DNA of 64,000 nucleotides from Bacillus sp. NTK034 (lineage in GTDB: Bacteria; Bacillota; Bacilli; Bacillales; Cytobacillaceae), in contig NZ_JAFKOJ010000001.1 in NCBI RefSeq assembly GCF_017303275.1, forward strand, positions 496,001-560,000, given 5' to 3'. Positions 46,338 to 56,440 of this stretch are shown here, one piece after another. The notes under the pieces are model-generated. The model ran no database searches and had not been told where the DNA came from. It saw only the letters and a program-made list of their open reading frames with translations. Both the position numbers and the translations under genes were made by a program. The number at the start of each line of letters is the position of its first letter. Positions within the stretch are counted from its first letter, which is position 1.

Positions 46338-47138
46338 ATGACAAATTGGAGTGAAATTCATACATATGCCAAAGCCTTGATTAGAGAGGCCGGCGAAAAT
46401 ATTAAAAATTCTTTCAGCAAAACTTTGACCATCACCACCAAGTCAAATGCAAACGATTTAGTGACAGATATAGATCAGGAAACAGAACAATTCTTCATAA
46501 AAAAAATTAATGAAAAATATCCTGGCCATCGAATCCTGGGTGAAGAGGGTTTCGGTAATAAACTAAGCGATATGGAAGGAATTGTGTGGATTATTGATCC
46601 AATTGACGGAACAATGAATTTTGTCCATCAGCAAAGAAACTTTGCTATATCAATAGGCATTTATGAAAACGGAAAGGGAAAAGTTGGTTTAATTTACGAT
46701 GTAGTCCATGATGAGTTATATCATTGCATGAAGGGGCAGGGTGTTTTCCTGAATGATTTGGAACTTCCGCCATTAAAGGAAACGGATGTATCAAAGGCAA
46801 TAATCGGATTGAATGCTACCTGGGTTACGGAAAATAGAAGAATTGATCCATCACTCCTGGCTCCCCTCGTAAGAAATGCAAGAGGAACCCGATCCTATGG
46901 TTCAGCAGCAATTGAAATGGCATATATTGCATCCGGTAGGGTTGATGCATACATAACAATGCGTCTGGCTCCATGGGATTTCGCCGCTGGTGTGATCATG
47001 ATTGAGGAATTGGGAGGAATTGCAACAACCGTTAAAGGTGATCCTCTGAATTATCTTGAAAACAATTCTGTTTTTGTCTCTAAGCCTGGGCTTCATCAGG
47101 AAATCATGAAAGAATACTTAAAAAATGGCAATTGGTAA
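46338..47138 (+). CDS. suhB: Inositol monophosphatase family protein
   Basis: A 266-residue Mg-dependent phosphatase (YktC in B. subtilis). Motifs: GEEGF (metal Glu), DPIDGTMNF (metal aspartates) and WDFAAG near the end. Acts on inositol monophosphate and perhaps other sugar phosphates or 3'-phosphoadenylate. ATG at 46338 with GCGGAGGG upstream. The GNAT gene downstream overlaps its end by 14 bases. Confidence 0.93.
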   Translation: MTNWSEIHTYAKALIREAGENIKNSFSKTLTITTKSNANDLVTDIDQETEQFFIKKINEKYPGHRILGEEGFGNKLSDMEGIVWIIDPIDGTMNFVHQQRNFAISIGIYENGKGKVGLIYDVVHDELYHCMKGQGVFLNDLELPPLKETDVSKAIIGLNATWVTENRRIDPSLLAPLVRNARGTRSYGSAAIEMAYIASGRVDAYITMRLAPWDFAAGVIMIEELGGIATTVKGDPLNYLENNSVFVSKPGLHQEIMKEYLKNGNW

Positions 47139-47595
47139 TATATCAAGCAGCAGGTTCACAGATGAAGACTTGCCATTTTTTTTAGAGGTCATTAAGGATA
47201 GTGCTGCCTGGGAAGAAGAAGAAAAAAGCGGGCATAACCTGAGGGATTATATGGCGAGGTATCAGGAATTAAACGGGGAGTGGAGAATTTGGAGGCTCGA
47301 TGGAGAACGGATAGCCGTCACATTCCACTTAAATTCATCTCCTTCTAACCGGAAACCCTGGCTAGGTACCATCCTGGTTAAGAACAGTATTCGCAGGAAA
47401 GGAATCGGTACTAAGATTATTGAGCTGTTAGCCGAAGAATTAAAGCAAAAAGGAGAAAAGTCTTTCTTTTCAGGTGTTCCTGAGAACCGGCATGATTGGA
47501 TATATTTTTTAAGTGATGCCGGCTTTGAGCAATTCAAAATGGAGGCTTCTCCCGATGGCAAAGACTTCTTAATAATGGTCTGTCCATTAATTTGA
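47125..47595 (+). CDS. ykzC: GNAT N-acetyltransferase (YkzC-like)
   Basis: A 156-residue GNAT-fold acetyltransferase. The acetyl-CoA-binding stretch is visible as IRRKGIGTKIIELL, after a beta strand TILVKN. Gene order after suhB matches B. subtilis ykzC, annotated as an N-acetyltransferase. Substrate unknown. Its start lies within the suhB reading frame end, implying translational coupling. Confidence 0.78.
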   Translation: MAIGNISSSRFTDEDLPFFLEVIKDSAAWEEEEKSGHNLRDYMARYQELNGEWRIWRLDGERIAVTFHLNSSPSNRKPWLGTILVKNSIRRKGIGTKIIELLAEELKQKGEKSFFSGVPENRHDWIYFLSDAGFEQFKMEASPDGKDFLIMVCPLI

Positions 47596-47596
47596 T

Positions 47597-47627
47597 AAAG
47601 CTGCAGCTCAGAGCTGCAGCTTTTATT
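47597..47627. terminator. Bidirectional terminator, GNAT gene and ylaF
   Basis: AAGCTGCAGCT / AGCTGCAGCTT with a three-base loop. Confidence 0.88.
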
Positions 47628-47634
47628 GCCGTTT

Positions 47635-47820
47635 CTATAATAAACCGTCTTCTCTCATTTTCTTCTTTGTTTTAAAACCGTATCCCATTACAAAAATTAA
47701 AGCAATGATGGCAATGATCATCCCTATTATGCTTCTTTCAGCTACAGCAACGCCTATGCCCATCATGCATAGAGCTGCCCCAATCGCAAAGGCTAATAAA
47801 GGCCACTTGATTTTGTTCAT
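47635..47820 (-). CDS. ylaF: YlaF-family small membrane protein
   Basis: A 61-residue protein with two hydrophobic segments (about 5-25 and 30-48) and a basic tail (GFKTKKKMREDG). It matches YlaF (DUF5325) of Bacillus in length and in its place before typA. Function unknown. Confidence 0.85.
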   Translation of the reverse strand: MNKIKWPLLAFAIGAALCMMGIGVAVAERSIIGMIIAIIALIFVMGYGFKTKKKMREDGLL

Positions 47821-48035
47821 AAATTTTTTACACTCCCAAGCGGATTATTTTAAGTAAATACTGGCAAAAAATATGTAAAGAGAATAAAAATGAACAGCAT
47901 ACATCAGAAATAATTCCTTTTCAACATTATTTTACACAAAAAGCTTTTAGGTTTCTATAGTAATTGTGATATAATGTATCAGTTGTGAAAAATGTTGAAA
48001 AAATGATTCAGTTTCTATAAATAGGAGGAAATCTT

Positions 48036-49874
48036 TTGAAATTAAGAGAAGATATTCGAAATATTGCAATTATAGCCCACGTTGACCATGGTAAAACAAC
48101 ATTGGTTGACGAGCTTTTAAAACAGTCCGGGACTTTCCGTTCAAATGAGCACGTGGAAGAGCGCGCAATGGATTCAAACGATCTGGAAAGAGAACGCGGT
48201 ATTACGATCTTAGCTAAAAACACTGCAGTTAAATATAAAGATACCAGAATTAACATTCTGGATACGCCTGGACACGCAGATTTCGGCGGTGAAGTGGAAC
48301 GTATCATGAAAATGGTTGATGGTGTTTTATTGGTAGTTGATGCATATGAAGGCTGTATGCCTCAAACACGTTTCGTACTCAAAAAGGCTTTGGAGCAAAA
48401 ATTAACACCAATCGTAGTAGTAAATAAAATTGATAAGGAATCTGCACGCCCAACAGAAGTTGTTGATGAGGTTATCGATTTATTTATCGAACTTGGTGCA
48501 GACGAGGACCAGCTTGAATTTCCGGTTATTTATGCTTCTGCTATTGCTGGGACTGCAAGTACAACTCCTGATAAACAGGATGATGATATGCATTCTGTTT
48601 ATGAAGCAATTATAGACCATATACCAGCACCTATTGATAATCGTGAAGAGCCGCTACAATTCCAGGTTGCACTTTTAGATTACAATGATTATGTGGGAAG
48701 AATCGGAATTGGCCGTGTATTCCGGGGAACAATCAAGGTTGGCCAGCAGGTTGCCTTAATGAAGCTTGATGGTTCAGTTAAGCAATTCCGGGTTACAAAA
48801 ATCTTTGGCTTCTTCGGCCTTAAACGCGAGGAAATTCAAGAAGCGTTTCCAGGAGATTTGATCGCTGTTTCCGGAATGGAAGACATCAACGTCGGGGAAA
48901 CAATCTGCCCTGTCGAACATCAGGAAGCACTGCCTGTTCTAAGAATAGATGAGCCAACATTGCAAATGACTTTCGTTGTAAATAACAGCCCATTTGCAGG
49001 AAGAGAAGGCAAGTATATTACGGCCAGAAAAGTTGAAGAAAGATTGCGTGCCCAGCTCGAGACAGATGTGAGTCTTCGTGTCGAAAATACAGATTCACCT
49101 GACGCTTGGGTTGTATCTGGACGTGGAGAACTTCATTTATCAATCCTCATTGAAAATATGCGCCGTGAAGGTTTTGAATTGCAGGTTTCCAAGCCTGAAG
49201 TAATTATTAGAGAAATTGATGGTGTTCGCTGCGAACCGGTAGAACGTGTTCAAATTGATGTGCCAGAGGATAATACCGGCTCAATCATTGAATCAATGGG
49301 TACACGTAAAGGTGAAATGCTTGATATGGTCAATAACGGAAATGGCCAAGTGCGACTGACATTCAACGTCCCAGCCCGCGGACTAATTGGCTACTCCACA
49401 GAATTTATGACGCTTACTCGCGGATATGGTATTATCAATCACACATTTGACAGCTACCAGCCTGAAATTAAAGGACAAATCGGAGGCAGAAGCAAGGGTG
49501 TGCTTGTTTCCATGGAAAGCGGAAAGTCATCCACATATGGTATTATGCAAGTAGAGGATAGAGGTACCATTTTCGTTGAACCAGGTACTGAAATCTATGA
49601 AGGAATGATTGTTGGAGAGCATACTCGCGAAAATGACCTTACTGTCAATATTACTAAAGTAAAGCATGCAACCAACATCCGTTCTGCTAATAAGGATCAA
49701 ACGAATGTAATTAAAAAGCCGCGTATTTTGACTCTTGAAGAAGCTCTTGAATATTTGAATGATGATGAGCTGCTTGAAGTAACACCTGAGTCAATCAGAC
49801 TGCGCAAAAAAATTCTTGATAAAAATGAACGTGAAAGAATGGCCAAAAAGAAAAAATACGCTGAAACTAACTAA
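48036..49874 (+). CDS. typA: Translational GTPase TypA/BipA
   Basis: A 612-residue ribosome-associated GTPase (YlaG). P-loop AHVDHGKTT at 14-22, switch [17 protein letters not shown] specificity motif, then domain II, EF-G-like domains and the BipA-specific C-terminus. Needed under stress and for late ribosome assembly in other bacteria. TTG start at 48036 after AGGAGG; a TATAAT lies at about 47970-47975. Confidence 0.96.
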   Translation: MKLREDIRNIAIIAHVDHGKTTLVDELLKQSGTFRSNEHVEERAMDSNDLERERGITILAKNTAVKYKDTRINILDTPGHADFGGEVERIMKMVDGVLLVVDAYEGCMPQTRFVLKKALEQKLTPIVVVNKIDKESARPTEVVDEVIDLFIELGADEDQLEFPVIYASAIAGTASTTPDKQDDDMHSVYEAIIDHIPAPIDNREEPLQFQVALLDYNDYVGRIGIGRVFRGTIKVGQQVALMKLDGSVKQFRVTKIFGFFGLKREEIQEAFPGDLIAVSGMEDINVGETICPVEHQEALPVLRIDEPTLQMTFVVNNSPFAGREGKYITARKVEERLRAQLETDVSLRVENTDSPDAWVVSGRGELHLSILIENMRREGFELQVSKPEVIIREIDGVRCEPVERVQIDVPEDNTGSIIESMGTRKGEMLDMVNNGNGQVRLTFNVPARGLIGYSTEFMTLTRGYGIINHTFDSYQPEIKGQIGGRSKGVLVSMESGKSSTYGIMQVEDRGTIFVEPGTEIYEGMIVGEHTRENDLTVNITKVKHATNIRSANKDQTNVIKKPRILTLEEALEYLNDDELLEVTPESIRLRKKILDKNERERMAKKKKYAETN

Positions 49875-49900
49875 GGCTAAGAAGGGGAGGAGAGAAGGAT

Positions 49901-50215
49901 ATGGATGTTTCACAGCGCCTGTCTTTTTTCGCTGCTTTGTTCAAAGTCCATGAGAATCCCACAACTGGAATGTGGCTTCTATATATAACAATTGTTCTAC
50001 TGTCCATACTGGTTTTTAAATTGGGGTTTGCCAAGAAACTTCCTATAATAAAATCAGCTGTTATATATACCTTCTTGATTTTAGGATGTACCGTGCTGAC
50101 ATTTCTTGGGGTATTCCTTCCTGTAGCAGAAGGCCTTGTGGTTGCTGCGTTAATTTTGATTATCTATAAAATCCGCCTTCACCAGGAAAAGAAGGAACAG
50201 GCAAAGGCGGAATAA
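49901..50215 (+). CDS. ylaH: YlaH-like membrane protein
   Basis: A 104-residue protein with three hydrophobic segments (about 22-40, 48-68 and 72-90) and a charged C-terminus. Directly after typA as in B. subtilis (ylaH). Function unknown. GGGGAGGAG precedes the ATG. Confidence 0.87.
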   Translation: MDVSQRLSFFAALFKVHENPTTGMWLLYITIVLLSILVFKLGFAKKLPIIKSAVIYTFLILGCTVLTFLGVFLPVAEGLVVAALILIIYKIRLHQEKKEQAKAE

Positions 50216-50230
50216 CCGGGAGAGACTGAG

Positions 50231-50521
50231 ATGAAATCTTTGCAGGATTCACTGTATAACTGGTTAACGATAAAAATTGTCTGTGATGAACGTCCGGATG
50301 ATACAGCAGCAGCAGACACAGAAAGAATGTTTTTTGACATTCTTGCACAAGAGCATAAGATTTCTGATATCGAAGTTGAAAAAGATGAAGTAATGTACTT
50401 TGTGCATTATACTAAGGATACAGAACGGAAGAAGAGCCGTTTTCCACGTGAGTTAATAGAAGTGATGCTTGATCAGATTCAAAATGAACCTGAAAAGTAT
50501 GTGAATTATCCAGAGAAATAA
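50231..50521 (+). CDS. Conserved hypothetical protein
   Basis: A 96-residue acidic soluble protein, 15 bases after ylaH and probably in the same operon. It opens MKSLQDSLYNWLTIKIVCDE and contains alternating beta/helical stretches. I cannot name a family. A strong terminator follows. Confidence 0.7.
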   Translation: MKSLQDSLYNWLTIKIVCDERPDDTAAADTERMFFDILAQEHKISDIEVEKDEVMYFVHYTKDTERKKSRFPRELIEVMLDQIQNEPEKYVNYPEK

Positions 50522-50522
50522 G

Positions 50523-50561
50523 AAAAGCCGTCCCTAAATGATGTTAGGGACGGCTTTTTTA
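50523..50561. terminator. Bidirectional terminator, before ylaI
   Basis: AAAAGCCGTCCCTAA / TTAGGGACGGCTTTT. Confidence 0.92.
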
Positions 50562-50574
50562 TGCTTCGCCTGAT

Positions 50575-50775
50575 TTACCATTCTTCCTCCTGGACTTGGC
50601 TTCGATAGAGCTTAAAGTTTCCGGTATCTGCTCTTTTCTGAGTATTTTCGGTAATTCTTGTTTCGCATGGTTTGCACATATATGTGTGAATAGGGCGGTT
50701 TCGAAGCCGTTTAGCCTGTAAGGACTCGTTTTCAATTGATTCGATTTTATCACAAAGTACACATTTTACTCGCAT
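50575..50775 (-). CDS. ylaI: YlaI-family zinc-ribbon protein
   Basis: A 66-residue protein with CVLC (C5/C8) and CKPC, a one-zinc ribbon of the DUF2197 (YlaI) family. The ATG at 50775 has GAGGTG upstream; an in-frame ATG at 50787 overlaps that site. Function unknown; gene order as in B. subtilis. Confidence 0.87.
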   Translation of the reverse strand: MRVKCVLCDKIESIENESLQAKRLRNRPIHTYMCKPCETRITENTQKRADTGNFKLYRSQVQEEEW

Positions 50776-51012
50776 AGGACACCTCATATTGTTTTAGCTG
50801 TAGTTAATACCATTATAGTATAAGTTAAGGATTGATTCGAATGCTTTGCGGCAAATTACAATTTTTTTGGGTCAGGCCGTATCGGGTTTATTGTGTTAGT
50901 TCATATTAGTATAGAAAGAGCCAAGGCTCTAACAGACTTGAGGTAAAGGATGTTATTGGTTGAAAGAAAAGCGTTATCATACTATGATTAAATTATTAAG
51001 GGAGGGAAAAGA

Positions 51013-51468
51013 ATGGCAAATCAGGTAGAACCCAAATTAATTAAACCATTATATGACGAACTGCAGAAGGAACGTTTTGTTACTCTTGCCACTATTGACT
51101 TTGAAACCGGCGGACCAAACGTTAATGCGATTTCATGGGTTTTGGCAAAAAATGAGGAAACATTGTATTTTGCTGTCGATAACCGTTCCAGGATTGTTCA
51201 AAACATAAATAGCAATAACATGGTTGTGCTGAATATTATTGCGAATGAATCTACATACTCCATCGCTGGTGAAGCTTCGGTTAAGGCAGAAAAGATGGAC
51301 GGAGTACCTCTTAAGCTTGCACTTATGGAAATCACTGTGAAAGAAGTCCGTGATGTCATGTTTTACGGATCTAAAATCACTGTGGAACCGCAATATGACA
51401 AAACATATGATAAAGACGCAGCAGCCCGTTTGGACAAACAGGTTATGGAAGCGATGAAAAAAGCTTAG
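51013..51468 (+). CDS. Pyridoxamine 5'-phosphate oxidase-like flavoprotein
   Basis: A 151-residue split-barrel protein resembling the PNPOx-like FMN family (VTLATIDFETGGPNVNAISW, then YFAVDNRSRIVQNI). These bind FMN or F420/heme and reduce small molecules; no specific activity is predictable. ATG with GGGAGGG upstream. A candidate promoter TTGGTT / TACTAT lies at about 50957-50986. Confidence 0.8.
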   Translation: MANQVEPKLIKPLYDELQKERFVTLATIDFETGGPNVNAISWVLAKNEETLYFAVDNRSRIVQNINSNNMVVLNIIANESTYSIAGEASVKAEKMDGVPLKLALMEITVKEVRDVMFYGSKITVEPQYDKTYDKDAAARLDKQVMEAMKKA

Positions 51469-51493
51469 TTCCCTCGGGAACTAAGTTTTTTTT
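51464..51493 (+). terminator. Terminator of the PNPOx-like gene
   Basis: CTTAGTTCCC / GGGAACTAAG with a two-base gap and eight Ts; it overlaps the stop codon. Confidence 0.88.
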
Positions 51494-51506
51494 GGCTAAA
51501 AAAGGG

Positions 51507-51549
51507 GCAGGCACCTATGCCACTTAGTTAAAATGGTATAGGTGCCTGC
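51507..51549. repeat. Long inverted repeat at the ylaJ 3' end
   Basis: GCAGGCACCTATGCCA pairs with TGGTATAGGTGCCTGC (one mismatch) around an 11-base loop. On the minus strand it is followed by CCCCTTTTTT, so it can end ylaJ. The GGCACCTAT / ATAGGTGCC arms resemble dispersed Bacillus repeat hairpins. Confidence 0.8.
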
Positions 51550-51556
51550 AACCCTT

Positions 51557-52171
51557 TTATTTATGATAATTCGAGTGTTTTTCCTGTTTTTGTTCGAGCT
51601 GTTTTTCCTGATTATTGTCGAGTTTTTTCTTTGGATCTTCAGTTGCGTTTTTCTCATTTTTCTTTTTTGGATCAACTAAATCGGCAGGAACTTCAGGCAT
51701 AAGCCGGCCAGCGATATCTGCCAGTTCATTCATGATTCCTTGCAAGGGTTCGCCGTTTTGAATGTCTTCAGCTATTTCCCGCAGCCTTGCGTTAATATCC
51801 GGATCAGCCACTACAATTGCTCTTGCACCATGAGGATCATTTTTGAGGCTTTCGGCAACTGAATATTTAATTGTTCCAACCTCAGAACGGTCGAGGTTTT
51901 TGTTCACATCTACTCCGACTATAGCAAAACGTCCAAGGACAACAGCAGTCGCATCATTTACATTAGGAACTCTGGTAGCCAAATTGACAAGATGCCTGGA
52001 AACTTGCTGTCCAGTTTCCCTGTCAACTTCCTGTATTGTACTATTTTTAACATTTATGGTGTTGGCATTTTGCTGTTCCTGATGGTCCAGCGCCTGATTG
52101 CCGTTCATACCGCACCCTGATAATAGCAATCCTGTCATGCATATCAGCAGCCATTTATTCATATTTGACAC
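51557..52171 (-). CDS. ylaJ: YhcN/YlaJ-family sporulation lipoprotein
   Basis: A 204-residue exported lipoprotein (lipobox LSGC, lipidated C20) of the YhcN/YlaJ family, whose members are spore-membrane or cortex-associated and act in germination. Core pattern ATRVPNVNDATAVVLGRFAIVGVDV. The C-terminal 40 residues are a Lys/Glu/Gln-rich tail. GGAGGTG precedes the ATG. Located between ylaI and ylaK as in B. subtilis. Confidence 0.88.
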   Translation of the reverse strand: MSNMNKWLLICMTGLLLSGCGMNGNQALDHQEQQNANTINVKNSTIQEVDRETGQQVSRHLVNLATRVPNVNDATAVVLGRFAIVGVDVNKNLDRSEVGTIKYSVAESLKNDPHGARAIVVADPDINARLREIAEDIQNGEPLQGIMNELADIAGRLMPEVPADLVDPKKKNEKNATEDPKKKLDNNQEKQLEQKQEKHSNYHK

Positions 52172-52503
52172 CTCCGGGCGATCAAAATTTCCCTGAAATT
52201 GAAAGTGGACACTTGAATTTTCAGGTTCAGGAATAATGAGATTCTTTAATGTTATTGTGCAAAATTTCTTCTATCTTTATTCGGCATTACATATATTTTT
52301 ACCAAGATAGATTTGTCCACTTCATAAGAAAGCTTTATTCCTGATTAATCAACATCTTTAAAAGAATGAATAATATAAAACAACAGGAGAATATTCCATC
52401 AAGATTGAAGGTGATTCTTTCATGAAGCTGCAAATCCGCATGCAGGGGACCCCGCTTTTGTAATTTGCTTTAAAAAGACACAAGAGGAGCAGGAGGCATC
52501 ATA
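52172..52503. other. Divergent intergenic region, ylaJ and ylaK
   Basis: 332 AT-rich bases carrying both promoters, which I cannot place with confidence. No repeat or gene is visible apart from the ribosome-binding sites at its ends. Confidence 0.4.
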
Positions 52504-53832
52504 TTGAGTAAAATTTACGTATTAGATACCAATGTCTTGTTGCAGGATCCTAATTCCATATTTTCATTTGAAGAAAATGAAGTAGTCATCCCGGCTGTAG
52601 TTCTAGAAGAAGTTGATTCTAAGAAAAGGTATATGGATGAAATTGGGAGGAACGCAAGGCAAGTATCCCGGCTGATTGACAGCATGAGGGAGACGGGTAA
52701 GCTGCATGAGAAAATACCTCTTGAAAATGGCGGAAGCCTGCGAATTGAGTTAAATCATAGATCATTTCATGAACTTCAAGAGATTTTTGTTGAAAAAACA
52801 AATGATAATCGGATTTTGGCAGTTGCAAAAAACTTATCACTTGAGGAAGAGACAAAAGAAAATGGACGAACGGTTATTCTTGTAAGCAAAGATGCCCTTG
52901 TCAGAGTTAAAGCGGATGCTATCGGGCTAATTTCAGAAGACTTCTTAAGTGACCGTGTGGTCGAAAATGATCATTTATATCCTGGATTTCTGGAAGTCTA
53001 TATCAGTCTCGATATTATGAACCGCTTTTATGAAAAAAGTGAACTGCCGCTATCAGAAATTGCAAACCATCCTTTCTACCCGAATCAGTTTCTGGTGATG
53101 AAAGATGCGCTGGGTTCATCTTCGTCTGCACTTGGTATTGTGGACAAAAGTGGGAAGAAAGTGAAAAAGCTCATTTTTGACCATGATCATATTTGGGGGA
53201 TTAAGCCCAGAAACGTCCAGCAGACAATGGCTCTCGAGCTATTGCTGAGAAATGATCTGCCGCTTGTTACGCTTATCGGGAAGGCGGGGACTGGAAAAAC
53301 TCTTCTGGCGCTGGCATCCGGCTTAATGCAGACAGAAGATTATGGGCAGTACAAAAAATTGCTGGTGGCTCGCCCCATTGTGCCGGTAGGAAAAGATTTG
53401 GGATTCCTTCCCGGAGAAAAAGAGGAGAAGTTAAGGCCATGGATGCAGCCAATTTTTGATAATTTGGAGTACCTGTTTAATGTCAAAAAGCCAGGTGAAT
53501 TGGATGCGATATTGGCAGGTATGGGCTCTATTGAGGTTGAAGCTCTGACATATATTAGGGGCAGAAGCATACCAGATCAATTTATTATTATAGATGAAGC
53601 ACAGAACCTGACGAAGCATGAAGTAAAAACCATTTTAACCAGGGTTGGTGAAGGAAGTAAAATTGTCCTGATGGGAGATCCTGAGCAAATTGATCATCCA
53701 TACCTGGATGCTTATAACAACGGTCTCACCTATGTCGTGGAAAGGTTCAAAGATCAGGTTATCTCAGGCCATGTCAAGCTTGTTAAGGGTGAGAGATCAG
53801 GCCTTGCCCAGCTTGCGGCTGACCTATTATAG
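52504..53832 (+). CDS. ylaK: PIN-PhoH family protein YlaK
   Basis: A 442-residue protein joining an N-terminal PIN nuclease domain (about 4-140, acidic D8 in VLDTN) to a PhoH-type ATPase (about 230-440) with Walker A GKAGTGKT and Walker B FIIIDEAQNLT. Such PhoH2-type proteins are RNA helicase/nucleases. Length matches B. subtilis YlaK. TTG start at 52504 after AGGAGG. Confidence 0.92.
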   Translation: MSKIYVLDTNVLLQDPNSIFSFEENEVVIPAVVLEEVDSKKRYMDEIGRNARQVSRLIDSMRETGKLHEKIPLENGGSLRIELNHRSFHELQEIFVEKTNDNRILAVAKNLSLEEETKENGRTVILVSKDALVRVKADAIGLISEDFLSDRVVENDHLYPGFLEVYISLDIMNRFYEKSELPLSEIANHPFYPNQFLVMKDALGSSSSALGIVDKSGKKVKKLIFDHDHIWGIKPRNVQQTMALELLLRNDLPLVTLIGKAGTGKTLLALASGLMQTEDYGQYKKLLVARPIVPVGKDLGFLPGEKEEKLRPWMQPIFDNLEYLFNVKKPGELDAILAGMGSIEVEALTYIRGRSIPDQFIIIDEAQNLTKHEVKTILTRVGEGSKIVLMGDPEQIDHPYLDAYNNGLTYVVERFKDQVISGHVKLVKGERSGLAQLAADLL

Positions 53833-53898
53833 CCAGCCTGGAAGAGACTGCGAAATCTGCAGTCTTTATGCCGGGGAGGTCTATTATCTTTAAATAAA

Positions 53899-53921
53899 AA
53901 AGGGCGATGCACAATCGCCCT
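53899..53921 (-). terminator. Terminator of ylaL
   Basis: AGGGCGA / TCGCCCT hairpin with a minus-strand TTTTTTA tail. Confidence 0.8.
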
Positions 53922-53927
53922 CTCCGG

Positions 53928-54425
53928 TCATTCCACTCTAAATCCCTTCACTCTTTTTATGGGGGAGCTTTGATTGCTTCCATCCCCATAATAGACATGA
54001 ACTGGTCCATCTTCTTTTAAAGGTTTACCATCCTGTGAAAACCCCAATATTAATTCCTCGGCTTGAGATAGAGTTAAACGGGCCTCCCCATCTTCGCTTT
54101 CGATGATAACGATTTCTGCATTGTCGTTAGGTTCTGCATTCTTTAGGAATGGTTTAAAAGGTATGCCGAATGTGCCTGTAAGAACCTTTTCTTTTTCAAA
54201 TTTCTTTTCTGTTTTAAGTGTTGGAGGAAATACTGCACCTTCCATGATTTCTCTATCCCAATGCTTTGAGACTGCTTTGGTATATTCCTCAAGTTCATTT
54301 TTCCTGATATATTCCTGATTAAAGTATGTTGTTAAATCGATTCTCCTATCATCGAATATCCAGACTCCTGGATCTAAGGTGATTTGGTATTTAACGTTTC
54401 CTTTAAAGGCAATTATATTCTCCAT
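53928..54425 (-). CDS. ylaL: YlaL-like conserved protein
   Basis: A 165-residue soluble protein (MENIIAFKGNVKYQITLDPG start; acidic middle). It occupies the ylaL place between ylaK and ylaN, with the expected orientation and length. Some databases label such proteins as peptidyl-prolyl isomerases, but I see no PPIase motif. CCAGGAGG precedes the ATG. Confidence 0.72.
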   Translation of the reverse strand: MENIIAFKGNVKYQITLDPGVWIFDDRRIDLTTYFNQEYIRKNELEEYTKAVSKHWDREIMEGAVFPPTLKTEKKFEKEKVLTGTFGIPFKPFLKNAEPNDNAEIVIIESEDGEARLTLSQAEELILGFSQDGKPLKEDGPVHVYYGDGSNQSSPIKRVKGFRVE

Positions 54426-54697
54426 TTTGAACCTCCTGGCAGTTCTATGTATGCTTTAAGTATGTATGTTTAAGTATACAGATTTTTAAACTGCTTGTCA
54501 GTCGTTCAATTGGTAAAGGCGATATTAATGAACAGGACGAATCCTGGAGTGTGGCTGATGACATGCCATATTAGCGGTGTTCTGCTGAAAAACCAGAATC
54601 ATTTCTCTTCGGAATCCCTTATTATCCTTGCTTTTTTCCAAGCTTAAGTATAAAATTTATAGATAGGATAATCGCTCGGAAATGGAGGGATTGAAAG

Positions 54698-54979
54698 TTG
54701 GCTTCTGACATGATTATTGATCACAAAGAAAAAGCAAATGCTCTATTAAAGGCGGATGCTGCTAAAATATTAAAATTAATTAAGGTGCAAATGGATAACC
54801 TTACTATGCCTCAATGTCCTCTATATGAGGAGGTTCTTGATACCCAGATGTTTGGTTTATCCAGAGAAATAGATTTTGCTGTCCGTCTTGGATTAATTGA
54901 AGAGGCTGAAGGCAAGGCTATTTTAGATGAATTGGAAAGGGAGCTATCCATTCTCCACGAAGCCTCAGTAAAAAAATAA
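54698..54979 (+). CDS. ylaN: YlaN (UPF0358), iron-linked small protein
   Basis: A 93-residue all-helical protein of UPF0358. YlaN is essential in B. subtilis unless extra iron is given, and has been shown to bind and antagonise Fur. The pattern [29 protein letters not shown] is diagnostic. TTG start at 54698 with GGAGG upstream; a perfect terminator follows. Confidence 0.93.
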   Translation: MASDMIIDHKEKANALLKADAAKILKLIKVQMDNLTMPQCPLYEEVLDTQMFGLSREIDFAVRLGLIEEAEGKAILDELERELSILHEASVKK

Positions 54980-54983
54980 AAAA

Positions 54984-55022
54984 AAACTCAAACATCTTTT
55001 AAAGATTGTTTGAGTTTTTTTA
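54984..55022 (+). terminator. Terminator of ylaN
   Basis: AAACTCAAACA-TCTTT / AAAGA-TGTTTGAGTTT with a long T run. Confidence 0.9.
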
Positions 55023-55237
55023 TAACTGGATGAACTTTTAAAAGAATTGAAATAGTATATCTATAAGAAAAGAATAGTCCTATTTGTATAACTTAATTTT
55101 AAATTAGTATGACATAATTATAGAATTTTTTTCTTTGCTGTGTTACAGTTAAATTAACTTTTCTTTTCTTCAAAGCAGGATATTCAATACTATAGTAGAA
55201 TAAGTAATAAACTTAGAAGATAAGGGAAGAGGGCTGG

Positions 55238-56440
55238 ATGTTTAAAAAAATATTAAAATCATATGATTATACCCTGATTATTGCAGTAGCCCTGTTATCT
55301 GTTTTTGGACTCATTATGGTTTTCAGTGCAAGCATGGTAACAGCTGTTCAGATCTATGGTCAGGAAAGCGACTTTTTTTATAATAAGCAAAAAATGCATT
55401 TAATTATCTCAGCAATTGTTTTTATTATTGTCGCTCTATTTCCTTACAAAGCTATGCAAAGCAATAAATTTCTTGTTCCGATGGTGTTCATTTCGTTATT
55501 CGGCCTGATTGCGCTATTTATCTTTGGAAAAGTAGCCGGAGGGGCGATGAGCTGGTTTGAAATCGGGAGCAGAAGCCTTCAGCCTGCAGAATTTGTCAAG
55601 CTTTCAGTTATCATATATTTAGCAGCTGTCTATGCAAAAAAGCAGCCCTATATTAATGAGTTTAATAAAGGGGTTCTTCCCCCGCTTGCATATCTGATTC
55701 TAGCCGCTTTGCTTGTTGCAGTTCAGCCAGACTTTGGTTCCGCGATGATTATTTTTCTGGTAGCTGCTGCCGTAATTTTTACATCAGGCATGAATTTCAA
55801 AAACATTTTTAGACTTGGACTATTCGGAGTATTGTTAGCTGCGCCTTTTATCCTTCTTCTAAAAGATAAGATTTTTGCACCTTATCGAATGGGAAGGGTT
55901 GAAGCTTTTAGAGATCCTTTTGGTTCCGAATTCGGGTATCAGCTTTCGAATTCCTATATTGCCCTTGGTGCAGGCGGATTAAAAGGGCTGGGCCTTGGTG
56001 AAAGTATACAAAAGCTTGGTTATCTTCCTGAAGCTCATACAGACTTCATAATGGCTGTAATCGCAGAAGAGCTTGGGGCATTTGGAGTAGGTTTTGTGAT
56101 ATTGCTTCTCGGGTATATTGTCCTGAGGGGAATCTTTATCAGTTTAAAGTGTAAAGATGCTTTTGGCAGCTTATTGGCTATTGGCATATCCGCGATGATA
56201 GGAATTCAGGCATTCATCAACCTTGCAGGGATTTCCGGTGTTATGCCGCTGACTGGTGTCACACTTCCTTTTATCAGCTATGGAGGTTCATCTCTGCTTC
56301 AGCTTTCGATTGCTATGGGGATTTTAGTAAATGTCTCAATGTTTGTGAATTATGAACAAAAATACAAAAATAAAGATGAGCAGACAAAACCGGAATCCAT
56401 GGAACTGGCTTCCGAAAAATCATTTTCCATTCGTAAATAA
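55238..56440 (+). CDS. ftsW: Cell-division glycosyltransferase FtsW
   Basis: A 400-residue SEDS-family peptidoglycan polymerase with about ten spans. Hallmarks: GLIMVFSAS at the start of the family core, GGAMSWFEIGSRSLQPAEFVKLS, the large loop with EAHTDFI and the late LPFISYGGSSLL. In B. subtilis ftsW lies directly before pycA, as here. ATG after GGGAAGAGG. No division-cluster genes are nearby. Confidence 0.94.
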   Translation: MFKKILKSYDYTLIIAVALLSVFGLIMVFSASMVTAVQIYGQESDFFYNKQKMHLIISAIVFIIVALFPYKAMQSNKFLVPMVFISLFGLIALFIFGKVAGGAMSWFEIGSRSLQPAEFVKLSVIIYLAAVYAKKQPYINEFNKGVLPPLAYLILAALLVAVQPDFGSAMIIFLVAAAVIFTSGMNFKNIFRLGLFGVLLAAPFILLLKDKIFAPYRMGRVEAFRDPFGSEFGYQLSNSYIALGAGGLKGLGLGESIQKLGYLPEAHTDFIMAVIAEELGAFGVGFVILLLGYIVLRGIFISLKCKDAFGSLLAIGISAMIGIQAFINLAGISGVMPLTGVTLPFISYGGSSLLQLSIAMGILVNVSMFVNYEQKYKNKDEQTKPESMELASEKSFSIRK

